64,000 nt of DNA, from NCBI GenBank assembly GCA_017311185.1, contig JAESUZ010003395.1, positions 868,001 through 932,000 on the forward strand, read 5' to 3'. Below the pieces are notes generated by a model. It ran no database searches and was not told the DNA's origin. It saw nothing but the letters and a program-made list of their open reading frames with translations. Shown piece after piece: positions 12,798-24,344 of this stretch (position 1 is the stretch's first letter; the number at the start of each line of letters is the position of its first letter). A program made the position numbers and the translations under genes. Source of the DNA: Proteles cristata cristata. Taxonomy: Eukaryota; Chordata; Mammalia; Carnivora; Hyaenidae.

Positions 12798-13619
12798 GTA
12801 ATTATACTTTTAATGTCAGCATGTTTTATAGTGATAAATCTTTCATTCCTGATATAGATAATTTTTATCTTTTTCTTGCCAGTTGATCTGGCTAGGATTT
12901 CCAGTATTATGTTGAGTAAAAATGGTGAGAGTGAGTACTCTTGTCTTGTTCCTGACCTTAAATGAAAACCTTTTAAGCTTTTCACGGTTCAGTATATTTG
13001 GTATTGGTGTCTCAAAACTGGCCTTAATTATGTTGAGGTATGTTCTTTCTATACCCAAATGTTTGAGAGGCTTGCATGGTGAAAGGATGTTGAATTTGTC
13101 AGATGACTTTTTTTAATCTATTGACATTATCTTAAGACTTTTATCCTTCATTTTCTTAATGTTGTGGGTGGATTGCATTGATTGATTTGCCTATGTTGAA
13201 CCATCCTTGCATTTCAAAAATAAATCCTACTTGATTGTGGTGTGTGAACCTTTAATGTACTGTTGAATTCATTTTCCCAGTATTTTGTTGAGTACTTTTG
13301 TATGTATGTTTATCAGGGATATTGGTCTGTAATTTTTCTTTCTTGGAATGTCCTTGTCTGGCTTGATTTTTACTATTGTCTTCCTAGTCTCTATTTCATT
13401 TATTTCCACTCTGACCTTTGTTATTTCCTTCTTTCTACTAACTTTGAGCTTTGTTCTTTTTCTCGTTCCTTAATGCATAAAGTTGGGTTTTTTATTTTAG
13501 ATTTTTATTTTTTTTAGTGTAGAAGTTTATTGTTATACACTTTCCTCTTAGAACTACTTTTGCTGCATTTCCTAAGTATCGATATGTTGTTTTCATTTCT
13601 ATTTGTTTCAGGTATTTTT

Positions 13620-14800
13620 AAATTTGAAAGTATACTTTACTCATTTATTTATTTATTAAAATTTTAAAGTATACTTGACACACAATGTTAGATTAATTTC
13701 AAGGGTACAATACAGTGATTCAACTTCTTTATAGGATATTCTATGCTCATTACGAGTGTAGTTACCATCTATTACCACACATTACCTTTGACTTTATTCA
13801 CTATGCTGTGCCGTTTATTCTAATGACTTACTCATTCCCTAACTAGAAGTCTGTATTTCCCACTCACCTTTCCCCATTTTGCCCATTATTCCACCCCCAT
13901 TCTCTCTGACAGCCATCACTCTGTATTTATAGGTCTGACTCTGCCTTATTTTTGTTCATTTTTTTTTATATTCCACATATGAATGAAATTATATGGTATT
14001 TGTATTTCTCAGTCTGAGTTATTTCACTTAGTATAATGCCCTCTAGGTCCATTCATGTAGTTGCAAATGGCACAGTCTCATCCTTTTTTATGGCTATGTA
14101 ATATTCGTGTGTGTGTACCTTATATCTTCCTTATCCATTCAACTATTGATGGGCACTTAGACTGCTGCTGTATCTTGGCTGTGTAAATAATGCTGCAATA
14201 AACATAGAGGTGAGTATATTTTTTTGAATTACTGTTTTCATTTTCTTTCAGTAAATACCTGGTAGTAGAATTATTGGATCATGAGGTATTTCCATCTTTA
14301 ATTGTTTGAAGAAAACTTTGTACTGTTTTCCACAGTGGCTGTACCAATTTGCATTCCCACGAACAGTGTGTGAAGGTTCCTTTTTCTCTACATCCTCACC
14401 AACATTTGTTATTTCTTGTTTGTTATTTCTTGTTATTTCATGATTAGTGATGTTGAGCATCTTTTCATGTGTCTATTGGACATCTGTATGTCTTCTTGGA
14501 AAAAAAGTCTGTTTAGATCCTCTGCCCACTTTAAAAATTTAGAGAGAGAGCGAGCAAGCAGGAGAGGGGCAGAGAGAGAGGGAGACAGGATCTGAAGTGG
14601 CTCTGTGCTGACAGAAGACAGCCCCATGCAGGGCTTGAACTCACGAGCCATGAGATCATGATCTAGGCTAAAGTTGGACCTGAACTGACTAAGCCACCTA
14701 GTTGTCTCCCCTCTGCCTATTTTAATTGGACTATTTGTTAGTTTGAGTGTGAGCTGTGTGTGTGTGTGTTGGGGGGGTTGTGGTGGTGCTGAGCTGTACA
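13620..14800 (-). mobile_element. Younger 5'-truncated L1 nested in the older L1
   Basis: A second antisense L1 3'UTR begins here ('tagattaatttcaagggtac' and later 'ccacatatgaatgaaatt'). ORF2 C-terminal sequence follows: the minus frame at 14248-14460 contains '[20 protein letters not shown]'. It interrupts the older L1 between 'caggtattttta' (about 13609-13620) and 'caggttattttt' (about 14799-14810), which look like an imperfect TSD. A SINE and a (TG)n tract lie within it. Confidence 0.65.
14531..14709 (-). mobile_element. CAN-SINE nested inside the younger L1
   Basis: A reverse-orientation SINE with a GA-rich tract and '...taagccacctagttgtct'. Flanking 'cctctgcccacttt'/'ctctgcctatttt' is a diverged TSD. 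It forms the third layer of a nested insertion. Confidence 0.85.
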
Positions 14801-16103
14801 GGTTATTTTTTCCTTCTTTAATTCTTTAAGCCATTGGTCATTTGGAAGCATGTTGTTTAATCTCCGTATTTCTATGAATTTTCAAGTTTTCTTCTTGTAA
14901 TTGATACCACTTTCATCCCATTGTGGTCAGAAAGGATATTTGATATGCTCACAGTTTCTTAAACTTGTTTTAAGGAATTTTAGTTTTTTTGTTTTTTTTT
15001 GTTTTTTTGGATTTTTTTGGTCACTTACTCTGATTTATCTTGAATACTATTCCATATGTGCTTGAGAAGAATGTGTATTCTGTCTATTCTATCTATGTCT
15101 GTTAGGTCCGTCTTGTCTAACATAGAGTTGAAGTCAGTGTTTTTTTTACTGACTTTTTGTCTGATGATCTATTCATTGCTGGAATTAGGATATTGAAGCC
15201 CCCTATTATCCCTTTTTAGTTCAGTTATTATTCAACTCAGTAATTTGGTGTTTTGTAATTTTTGTTCTTTTGCTTCTTTGTTGAAATCTAACTTTGTTCA
15301 TACATTGCTGTCTCCTGACCTCACTAATCATCTTTTTGATCATTATTTTGAACCATCAGGTAAACCACTTATCTCCTTTTCATAAAGATCTGTTTCTGGA
15401 AACTTATCTTTTTTTTTTTTTCCATTTGGAAAATATTCCACCATTTCTTCATTTTCCTTGACTCTCTTCATTGTTTTCTGTGCATTGGAGAGAATAACCA
15501 CCTCTCCTGGACATGACAGTGGTCTTGTGTAGGAAAATGAATCTCGTCAGTCAGCTCAGCTGAAGCTCCTAGTTGTCTCTTCAGGCTGATTTCCCTAGCT
15601 GCCTTTTGTTCTTAGTAGCACCCAGTATTTGAGAGCATGCCAAGACTTGTCAGTGTTCCAAAGAAGGGGATCACAGTGAGTGTCCCTTATTGATGTATTT
15701 TCTCATTACCCTGCTGTGTAGGAGGAGCTCAGCGAGTTTCTAAATCTCTTTCAGAAGGAACTACTTACTTCATGTGTGGCTGTACCTTTCCATTCTCAGG
15801 CAGAGGGGAGCTCAGGAGCCTCCCAAAGCACCATCTTGAGTACTTCTTGGTTTTCTTAAAAAAGAAATGTAATTTCTAACTACTACTTTTATTCATTAAA
15901 TTATTCATCAGCTATTTAATGAATACTTATTAGACCTTACTTGGGGTTCTTGAGACACATCTAAATAAAACTAAATCTTTCTGTCTTTGTGATGCGAAGA
16001 CACTCTATCAGAGAAAAACAAGTAACAAATATATACTTTAACTATATCCTAATTGGTTTCAACATGAAAATTTTAGTATTATTCAGTGCTATGTATTTTA
16101 TTT

Positions 16104-16277
16104 CTTTTGTTTTCTAAGATAGAAAGAGAGAGAAAGAGCGAGAGAGAGAAAGAATCTTAAGCAGGTTTCATGCCCAGCACAGAGCCTGATACAGAGCTTA
16201 ATCTCATGACCTTGAGATCATGACCTGAGCCAGAATCAAGAGTCAGACACTTAACTGACTGAGCCACCAAGGTGCAA
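16104..16277 (-). mobile_element. CAN-SINE, old
   Basis: GA-rich tract, 'catgaccttgagatcatgac' and '...gactgagccaccaaggtgc' occur in reverse orientation. The terminus is eroded and the TSD is unclear. Confidence 0.85.
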
Positions 16278-16279
16278 GC

Positions 16280-18130
16280 AAGTCCTGTGTATTTTCTAAA
16301 TTGCATTGTGATTTCTTCTTTGGCCTATGATCTAGGCATTATAGTCACATAATGTAGTCTTAATAATTCTTATTCTTTGATATTCAAGGAAACCTGCTTT
16401 CTGGGTAAAATTATGGGCACTTAAAAAATGCTTTTGAAAAGAATGTATGTGATTTAATTGTTGGGTTATTTTATGTGGCCTTTAGACAAAAACTGTTAAT
16501 TGTATTATTTTAATTATTTTTGTCTCCTTGCCTATACATTACATATTGTTTTAAAATATTCCATGATTTTTGCACTTTTTCGTTTTTCTTCTAATTCTGG
16601 GTTTTGATTTCTCTATTATGAAGGTACATTATCAGATGTTTTCAAGTTCATGAATTTAGTCATTCCATTGAATCATTTTTCTAATGATTAGGTGGTACTA
16701 ACTTTATATCTAGTAATTCTTTTGTCCTAAGATTTCTATAATTTTGAAAATACATATCTAGTCTTTTTTCAGCTTGTTTTGGCTAGTTTCTTTATCTTTT
16801 TATTTTCTCTGCATCACTAGGTTTTAGTTATGTCTCATAAATAGTATACATTTATTTATTTTTCTGACAATTTTATAGTTTCTTTTAACATTTTTTTTTT
16901 TTTTTTTTATTGAGAGCCAGAGAGAGACAGAGTATGAGCTGGAGAGGGGCAGAGAGAGGGGGAGACACGGAATCCAAAGCAGGCTTCAGGCTCTGAATTG
17001 TCAGCACAGAGCACACCACGGGGCTTGAACTCACAAATCGTGAGATCATGACCTGAGCCACAGTCAGATACTTAACTGACTGAGCCACCCACACGCCCCA
17101 CAATCCTACAGTTTCTTTTCTTACCTGATGAACTTAGTCTACTCAAATTTATTATGATTACTGGCATGTTTTTTCACATCTAAGATATCTGTGATTATAA
17201 GATACATCATCATTTTATATACATATGTTGACTCTCCATTAGATGCTTAAAAGTTCGTAATTATCTGTCACTTGAATCATTGTTTTTGTGTTTATATACA
17301 GCCTGCTTTATATCCAATACCTAATACTTCCCATTAAACTATGATACAATACCTTTAAAATAGTCTTACATGTGGGAACTCATAGAGTACTCAGTTGGTA
17401 CAGTCCTGTGTTAACAATTTTTTTCACTAATATCAAGTTTATGTACCACTTTTCTGTTTTTGGGCTGGTAATTTAATTAATTTTTCTACTTGCACAAATC
17501 ATTTTTAATGACAATTAAATGTAACACATAACATTATTAGCAATGTATAAGAGTCAATGGAAATGAAGACAGACATCTGGGACTAGGTTTGTACCTGTGT
17601 AGGCAGTGACAACTGTCACACTGCTATGTGGTCAACAGCAACTATAAGGTGTCTTCAGTTACAAGATACATTCAAATTTCAGAGATAATATAATATGAAA
17701 ACATGTGTGGCTAAAAATCGATATGAAATTGGTATTTATTTCTGTTTCCTATTTTATATTTTCCCTGCCTTTAAAAAAAACCTGTTATTTTCCTATCTTC
17801 CTTTTTTTTTCCAATCTTCCTATTTTTAGGGTTTTTAAATTCTTTTTTCCTTTACTGATATTGAAGTTACTAATTTTATTTCTATTATTTTAGAGATTGC
17901 CTTTAAACTTTCAATATACTCTCATGATTTAATAAACTATGAAGCTAATCATTGTCTCCTCTTTTCTCCTGGATACATATATGGCATTACGACACTGTAA
18001 CTCTAGTCATCATGTCCTGTTTTGTTCGTTATTTTGTTCAAGTGAGCCTTTTCTCACTTCTTACCTTAACCTCACTTTTATCACTGTTGTATTTGACTTT
18101 CAGACTTTATTTTAGGTTTAATTGAGAAAA
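16280..18130 (-). mobile_element. Probable L1 5' portion (antisense), degenerate
   Basis: The + strand resembles antisense L1 ORF2 start/ORF1 (for example 'gtgatttcttctttggcc' and 'gagattgcctttaaactttc'), but the match is patchy. Two SINE-type insertions interrupt or flank it. It may be the remainder of another L1 copy or a distinct old repeat. Confidence 0.45.
16891..17100 (-). mobile_element. CAN-SINE
   Basis: A long T tail at the left and '...gactgagccacccacacgcc' at the right in reverse orientation. Diverged flanks 'atagtttctttt'/'acagtttctttt' probably represent the TSD. Confidence 0.88.
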
Positions 18131-18498
18131 GTAATATCTAGGGTTTGGTATCCTTACATCTTATGGTCTACTCGTATTCCATTGCGTTTTAATGTCAAAT
18201 CCTAGGGAATAACTTTTTACCTAGTTGAGGCATGTTGCTCTTTCTTAACTGGTTGCCCTGGCCAGTGGGTTTGTATATTCCAATTAGCCAGGCTTGGTCA
18301 TGTGACCAACTGAGATGTAAGGGTGGGAGTACTGTGTGAAGTAGCCCTACGAGGTCCGTATGGGTAGTGGGAGGTTTGGGTCCTCAAAGGAAAAACTAGA
18401 TAGAGTTCCTAGTGAATAGAAAACAAGTGCTAGGAGGGCAGATAGCCTATATGTCCAATATGTATTTTTACCACCTCATCAGAGCTTTCAATAGAAGT

Positions 18499-18711
18499 TT
18501 TTTGTTAAGTTTATTTATTTATTTTGAGAGAGAGAGGGAAAGAAGGCAAAAGCAGAGAAGGGGCAGAGAGAAAGGAGAGAGAGAATTGCAACCAGGCTCC
18601 TCACTGTCCGCACAGAGCCCCGTGCAGGGCACAAACCCATGAACTCTGAGATCATGACCTGAGCTGAAACCAAGAGTTGGGCTCTTAACCACTGAGCCAC
18701 CTAGGTGCCCC
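18499..18711 (-). mobile_element. CAN-SINE
   Basis: 'tttatttattttgagagaga' lies at the left and '...ccactgagccacctaggtgccc' at the right, in reverse orientation. Confidence 0.9.
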
Positions 18712-18869
18712 TTTAAAAAATATTTTATCTTGTCAGAAATTTAAATGAAGGTGTAAGGCTGCTATACTGTCAACACTATCACTGTCTATGATTGAGCATT
18801 CTTTTCAGTTCCATCATCAAGTCCTACCAGTTTTGCTTTCTGAAATCTCTGAAATCTATGTACCATCGG

Positions 18870-19355
18870 TAGTCTAGTCCAAGCTGTAGTACTCTTTTCT
18901 CTGGTCAATCAAAATTAAATCCTTACTGATGGGCCCAGTATGTACTATGGTTCCCCTTCAGACTGTTCTCCACACTGCAGTGTAGTGATCTGTTCAGAAT
19001 ACATGTCTAATTATGTGTCTCCGATCCTCCACCTAGACCTCAAGTTTTAAAAGCCTTTCATTAGGCAGAAGTTATTAACCAGATTTGCAACTGGCCCACC
19101 ATCACTTCTCCAACTGTTCTGGCTCAATGATTTCCTTTCATATAGATCCAATTATACATCCTCTTGTTACTATCTACCTCTCCCGTTTACATTTATTATA
19201 ATTACAGTTTTGCACTTGTGTATGAGTATTTGATGAATGTCCGATTTCTCCATTAGACTATAAAAGCACATACCATGTCTGTTTTCCATTATCGTTTAAT
19301 TGTACCAGCTAGAATGTGACTAAGCTTACAGTAGAAAATAAATATTTGTTTCATT
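18870..19355 (+). mobile_element. LINE-2 (L2) relic
   Basis: L2-like landmarks occur in order: 'actgttctccacactgcag', 'attagactataaaagcac', 'accatgtctgttttcc' and the terminal 'aaataaatatttgtttcatt'. It is old and shared across mammals. Confidence 0.6.
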
Positions 19356-20988
19356 CATTAATTGATTGATTACTATAAAGAGACCTCCATGGTAACGAGG
19401 ATAATTTATTTGTTCAACATTCACCTCCAAGAGCTTTCTAGTCCATTGGTTTTGGATTTAGGCCTTCCAGTATAATCTGACTTGGAAGTTTATGGAGAAT
19501 ATTATGTAGTTATCAGATGACAAGTGCGGGATGTTTCGAATATAGGTCAACACATAGTTATGTTTGTGTGAAGTAATGTGAAAGGAAGATTCAGACTTGA
19601 AAGTGGTAGGGCTATACTGGTTGAAATCAACAAGGAGTAGCCCATCGCACTGGTTGGATATCTGTTGTCCGAATTGGCGCACAAATAAATTATTTATCTA
19701 GTTGACACCCCCATTTTTCCTTGTGCTTTTCTGCTTACATGTCTTGGGTTTGATGATATATTTGCTGCCATGGCCGCTTGCTTTTAGACAGGAAGCAGGA
19801 AGTTTCTACCAGCTTCTACCTCAGAAAGCATATAACCTTTCCCAGAGTCAGTTTTGTGCTGAATGGACCAGGACTAGGGCAGGGATGTTTCTCCCCAAGT
19901 TTGGGCACCACACTGGTAAAAGTAGTCTGCTGTAGGGTGGGAAGAAAGCCGTTTCTTACCTCTTCTTCTATAACAAGATTGGACTCCTTCTTCTGTGCAT
20001 ACTCTCTTTTGTTTTCTTTTTGCTTTAGACATGGATAATCCATTCCTCCTGCACTTCCCTTGGTACTACTGCATGGGGGAAAGTGGAATGACTTTACATG
20101 CATCAAGGCGAAAAGAGGGTTTTACTTGATATAAGCAAGTTTAGGTTTTTGTTACTGTAAAGAGGTCTGGGTTCATAATTTATACCCAAGATCAACTAAC
20201 ATTGAAGTTATAGTTTCTTCAAATGGTTGTTAGCGTTGCTGACATTAAAAATTTTGGGAAATGATTAAGAAAATTGTGCATAAGTTGACTCTACTGTAAA
20301 GTAGATGGATATATTTTAGTAAATTTGTGTTTTGTTTTGTTTGCACCCATCATGTGAAATAAAGGAACGTTTATGGAGTAGGAGAAAGAGAAGGAGAAAT
20401 GTTAGAAGCAATCATAAGAGGACAGTGTTTGATAAACATACTGAAAATTTACTTGAAGAATTTGATCTTGTTCTCCATCTGTCAGATGCTGATATTTAAT
20501 CATATTCAATACTAGTTTCACCATCTTTCCTTTAAACATAATACTAACGCTTAGCACAATGCCTTGCAAAGCCTAGCCTCATGGTAAATAAATACTGGTT
20601 AGCTGAATTAATGAAGGAAGGCATGGATGAAGAGTGAATGAATGAGTGGCAAGATTGTAGACTGTTACGGCACAAATAAATATGCAAGTCAATTTATCAA
20701 GATTTGAAAAAGAATTTTTAAATAATTTAGATAATGGAGATGAAAGGATTGCTTGGATCTAAAATTTGAACAGTGGAATTTTCAGAAGTTGAATTGCTAT
20801 ATCTAAAATACAAATGGCAAATATAAGATAAAGTGAGATAACTTGAAATGAACTTAATTATGAGATACACATTCTTTAATGTAGGAATGACTGATTGCAA
20901 GAGTCAGAAGATGATTTTTAAGAATTTATTCTCATTCTCACCTGATTTATTTTAGAGTTTTGCCACATAGAAATTGTCCTGAACTTTC

Positions 20989-21267
20989 GAAGAGGACAGC
21001 TACCATATGTTTGCATGTATAGGTGGATTAGGAGGAACTTAACAGCGTACCATGGGGGAGAAGAAGGGGAAAAATAGTTGGGGAGGGGGAGGGAGGCAAA
21101 CTATGAGAGACTCTTGAATGCAGAGAACAAACTGAGGACTGATGGGTGTGGGAAGGGAGGGGAAGGGGGGTGATGGGCATGGGGGAGGGCACCTGTGGGG
21201 ATGAGCACTGGGTGTTATATGGAAACCAACTTGACAATAAACTGTTTTTTTAAAAAAAAGAAAAAGA
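20989..21267 (+). mobile_element. Carnivore L1 3' end, severely 5'-truncated
   Basis: Only the last ~280 bp of an L1 remain. They include the G-rich 3'UTR tract and the terminal 'gatgagcactgggtgttata' and 'acttgacaataaa' typical of carnivore L1s, then an A-rich tail. A perfect 14 bp TSD 'tgtcctgaactttc' lies at 20975-20988 and 21268-21281. The insertion is about 430 bp upstream of a VRK2 exon. Confidence 0.9.
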
Positions 21268-21477
21268 TGTCCTGAACTTTCTAGTTAAGATGAATCAGTT
21301 TTTGCTTCTGAATTATCATAGAGTTTAATTTAGCACATTTGAATCAGTGGATTTTACCATGTATCATTTACTGGGTTTAATGCTTTATATCTATAAAATA
21401 TTTTCCCCTACATTTGGATCTGTATGATTAATATCTGTTGTTTTCCATGTTTGAATATTTGAATATAGCTTATGGCA

Positions 21478-21665
21478 AAGTGTGGGCTCTGGTGTCCGAT
21501 AGATTTAGAGTTTCAGTCCCCAATCTGCTACTTCTCAGTGAGCAAATTATTCAACTTGTCGAACCTTAGTTGTATCTTGTGTAACATGGAGACGATACCC
21601 ACCATAAGATGTTCTTGGAAGGATGCAAAAGTGAATATATGTGAAGTGCTTAGCCCGGTGTTCAG
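21478..21665 (+). mobile_element. MIR relic just upstream of a VRK2 exon
   Basis: MIR order is recognisable: 'tgtgggctctggtgtccgat', 'caatctgctacttctcagtg', 'taacatggagacgatacc' and 'gtgaagtgcttagcccggtg'. It ends about 50 bp before the acceptor of the exon at 21715. Confidence 0.75.
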
Positions 21666-21714
21666 TAATTGTGAACAACTAACTCTCCCCACCCCCTGGT
21701 GTTTTGTTCTGCAG

Positions 21715-21764
21715 CTTTCCCCACAAATAAACCAGATAAAGATGCGAGACATGTAATAAAAGTG
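21715..21764 (+). CDS. VRK2: VRK2 internal coding exon: ATP-binding lysine strand (about residues 46-62)
   Basis: This exon encodes part of the N-lobe of vaccinia-related kinase 2, a CK1-related Ser/Thr kinase that is anchored to ER and nuclear-envelope membranes in its long isoform. The acceptor is a pyrimidine-rich tract ending 'tctgcag' and the donor is 'gtgagt'. The first two bases (CT) finish an alanine codon begun in the preceding exon, and 16 full codons follow, reading FPTNKPDKDARHVIKV. The AAA codon at 21759-21761 matches Lys61, the ATP-contacting lysine of human VRK2. The other forward frame hits a stop, which fixes the phase. The exon ends in phase 0. The preceding exon, which should carry the glycine-rich loop, was not found in the window. 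A MIR relic ends about 50 bp upstream. Identification rests on remembered human VRK2 and on the continuous match through the next five exons. Confidence 0.93.
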
Positions 21765-22004
21765 GTGAGTATTGCTCTTAAATTTGCATTTCACTTTTTT
21801 CTGCTTTACTCATTGTATCTTTGTAAAAACATTTCTTAACGTAGCTTTTCTAATTTCACTTATCAGTAAATGTATTATGGTATATTTTCACATTCTTAAA
21901 ATGTAAAGACTGGAGAACTTTGTTCTTCTGTGTTGACATTTATCACCTTTATATCCTATCTAGCTATCTCTCCTCTCCTTTCTTCCTTTCCTTCTTCTCT
22001 TCTC

Positions 22005-22125
22005 TTCTCTAGATTGTAAGATCCTTAAAGAAAAGGATGAGGTTTTATTTTTGTTTGTATCCCCTATGCCTAACACAATGAATGAGATACAGTGGACAGT
22101 TAGTAAAGGTATCATGTATGAACGA
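22005..22125 (+). mobile_element. L2 3' end relic
   Basis: 'ctagattgtaagatccttaa', 'gtatcccctatgcctaacac' and 'cagttagtaaaggtat' follow the L2 3' consensus. It lies between the first two exons in the window. Confidence 0.6.
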
Positions 22126-22380
22126 ACCCAGGGTAGTCCTGATGTCCATGTTGGTAGATAATGTCTGTGTTTGTATCCATATATAATTCCAAGTACTTTT
22201 AGTAAGTTCTCTCCATAAGAAGACTGCTTTTTATGTGTAGGATTTTATAGAAATACCATTACAGGATGTTAAGTTTAAACATGAGATTATTTAGTTTATT
22301 TAGTGCTCTTCTGCGATTTTTAGTGGAAGTGTGATGCCTGCATTTAGTAATAAGTTGTCCAAGAATTATTATATATTACT

Positions 22381-22582
22381 GGGGCACCTGGGTGGCTCAG
22401 TCAGTTGGGCGACCGACTTCGGCTCAGGTCACGATCTCACGGTTTGTGGGTTCAAGCCGCGCATCAGTTTCTGTGCTGACAGCTAGCTCAGAGCCTGGAG
22501 CCTGTTTCAGATTCTGTGTCTCCTCTGCTCACGCTGTCTCTCTCAGAAATAAATTTTAAAAAACATTAAAAATTTTTTTAAA
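22381..22582 (+). mobile_element. CAN-SINE close to a VRK2 exon
   Basis: The head 'ggggcacctgggtggctcag' starts at 22381 and the A-rich tail ends near 22582. An approximately 20 bp TSD with two mismatches, 'aagaattattatatattact'/'aagaatgattatgtattact', flanks it. It ends about 110 bp upstream of the acceptor of the 22694 exon. Confidence 0.93.
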
Positions 22583-22693
22583 AAGAATGATTATGTATTA
22601 CTAATGTATACTCATATTTTCACAGTTGAAATACCAATTGTATCTTTAAGATTATTTTTTCCTAATAAAATTAATTGTTCTTGTATTTTATAG

Positions 22694-22763
22694 GAATATC
22701 AGGAAAATGGCCCATTATTTTCAGAACTTAAATTTTATCAAAGAGCTGCAAAAAAAGACTACA
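22694..22763 (+). CDS. VRK2: VRK2 internal coding exon: ENGPLFSELKFYQ region (about residues 63-86)
   Basis: The translation begins EYQENGPLFSELKFYQRAAK and continues KDY, leaving one base (A) that joins the next exon to make an Ile codon. Acceptor 'ttttatag' and donor 'gtaagt' are both consensus. The block 'NGPLF-ELKFYQR' is shared by VRK1 and VRK2, but 'EYQENGPLFSELK' is VRK2-specific as I recall it. It forms the alpha-C helix region that packs against the ATP-site lysine. Compared with the human protein I see Val80 to Ala and Cys85 to Tyr, both plausible species differences. A sense-oriented CAN-SINE ends about 110 bp upstream of the acceptor, so this intron carries a lineage-specific insertion close to the splice site. 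Confidence 0.94.
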
Positions 22764-24201
22764 GTAAGTAAATTTAGCAAAGCAAGCTACTTCTGTGTGT
22801 ATATAGTTTGCTAAAGTGAGTGTTAATATTTTTCTCTTTCCTGGCCTTCTGGAAAATTCTTTTCAATCACAAATATTCTTGTAAAATGATACAATCCACT
22901 ATTATAGAAAAATAAGATAGATGGTGTGTAAATGTTGATATTACATACATAATGAGTTAAAATATTTCAAATCAAAGTTGCTTCTACTACTTTATATATA
23001 ATATCAGGTTGTTAGTTTAAGCTACCAAGAGTTCTTTAAGTGTGAAAGATAGTAGAATGAAATCCTATTTTTCATAGAAAACCATTTGGAGTCAAAGGTC
23101 ATAAAGAAAAGATATTAAAATGGACAATAGATATATAAACAAAGGAGTGGCCATAGAATGGATTAGTGTAAGGTGTATGGAAATGATTTAACATCAAAAT
23201 GATTTAGAACATAAGCTAAGAGTGTTAGAAACTTGAATGCTGGGAAATGAGTTGGAGCTGGAAATGGAAACATGTAAGTACCGCCAGTTAGAGGAATTTA
23301 ATGAGAAATGGATGTGAGCAGAGCTGAAGAATAACTGAATTATTTTATAAATACTGTAGGATATAGATGGACTAAGTAAAGCTTTACAGAAGTTGATATG
23401 AATAAAAATGATACAGTCAAGGTCCTCTACATTGTGTTTAAGGAAAAGAATAATGAGAATAGACTCAATAATTAACATTATTTTCCGTAATAAAACCTAA
23501 ATGTTAGGAAAGTAGTCTTTACTAACTGCTCAAAATATTGTCAGGGTGACAAATAGAACCATTAAACTTGATTTTTTATTGTAGAGCTGTGTTGCACATT
23601 AAACATATATGGTGGAAAAGTGGAAAATAAGCTACCTGATGGTTTCAGTGGATGTGATTTTTTTTTAACTAAATTTAATCAAAAGAGTTTCTATATAACA
23701 ATTTCATAGTAAATGATTTTTCTGCCCAATTTCTACTTTTTCGACTACCATGGCTTTAGATTTTTAAGTAATAGGAAATAAAAAAAGCCATCCCTCTACT
23801 GATTCTTTAGTAGTTAACATATGTTATATTTTATTTTATTTTATTTTAATTTTTTGAACATATGTTATGTTTTGGAATTTAACATATAAGGGAATGAAGT
23901 TTTTTTCATGAATAGAAGCATTGTATATATGACAGCAATGCATTTTATGACCGTGACGACTTTTGTTTTGGTTACAATTGATTTAATTTAAAATTTCTGT
24001 GTATGTTTTTATATTAATTATGGTGATAAAGAGAATTTAAAAGCCATTAGATAGGTAGATATTAGATTCTTTAAAACATTTTCCAGGAAAGTCTGATTTC
24101 TACTTAGGTTAGCTAAATAAGTTTTAGGATCTATGTAAAAGTGAGAAATAACATTTCTAAAAATATATATATCTTTTTTCCTGTTAAACTTGTCTTCGTA
24201 G

Positions 24202-24289
24202 TCAAAAACTGGATAGAACTCAAACAACTTGATTATTTAGGAATTCCTATGTTTTATGGATCCGGAATTACTGAATTCAAGGGAAGAAG
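24202..24289 (+). CDS. VRK2: VRK2 internal coding exon: LDYLGIP..YGSG region (about residues 86-115)
   Basis: The exon starts with TC, completing Ile86, and runs through [20 protein letters not shown] then GITEFKGR, ending with two bases (AG) of a Ser codon. The acceptor is 'tcttcgtag' and the donor 'gtaaaa', a weaker donor than those of the neighbouring exons. The 'LGIP-FYGSG' block is a VRK/CK1 N-lobe signature (beta strands 3-5). Differences from remembered human VRK2 include Lys88 to Asn, Arg92 to Leu, Leu102 to Met and Leu108 to Ile. None touches a catalytic residue. Reading frame is intact and phase matches both neighbours, which argues against a pseudogene. Confidence 0.93.
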
Positions 24290-24344
24290 GTAAAATGGAA
24301 TTATTATAAATTAAGTGTTGTTCTGTAACTGTTTCTTACATGGT

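Larger units (their letters stand above)
10740..15850 (-). mobile_element. Old, nearly full-length L1, interrupted by later insertions
   Basis: The + strand reads as antisense L1. A 3'UTR-type segment lies at about 10740-11100 ('gtgggatcatacactatgtacc'-like and 'tggatgtaccacaatttg'). Antisense ORF2 follows at 11.2-13.6 kb, where minus-strand frames at 12782-13058 resemble reverse transcriptase, as in 'YLNIIKASFETP' and 'VRNKTR'. ORF2 sequence resumes at about 14.81 kb ('aagccattggtcatttgg'), and a 5'UTR-like end containing 'gcaccatcttg' lies near 15.83 kb. Frames are broken throughout, so it is inactive. SINEs at 11252 and 12601 and a second L1 at about 13.62-14.80 kb are inserted in it. Confidence 0.75.

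Noticed and set aside
19441..19475. 'ggttttggatttag', a possible match to the VRK2 glycine-rich loop exon
   Set aside because: The surrounding frame does not give GSGGFGLIYLA and there is no donor at the right phase.
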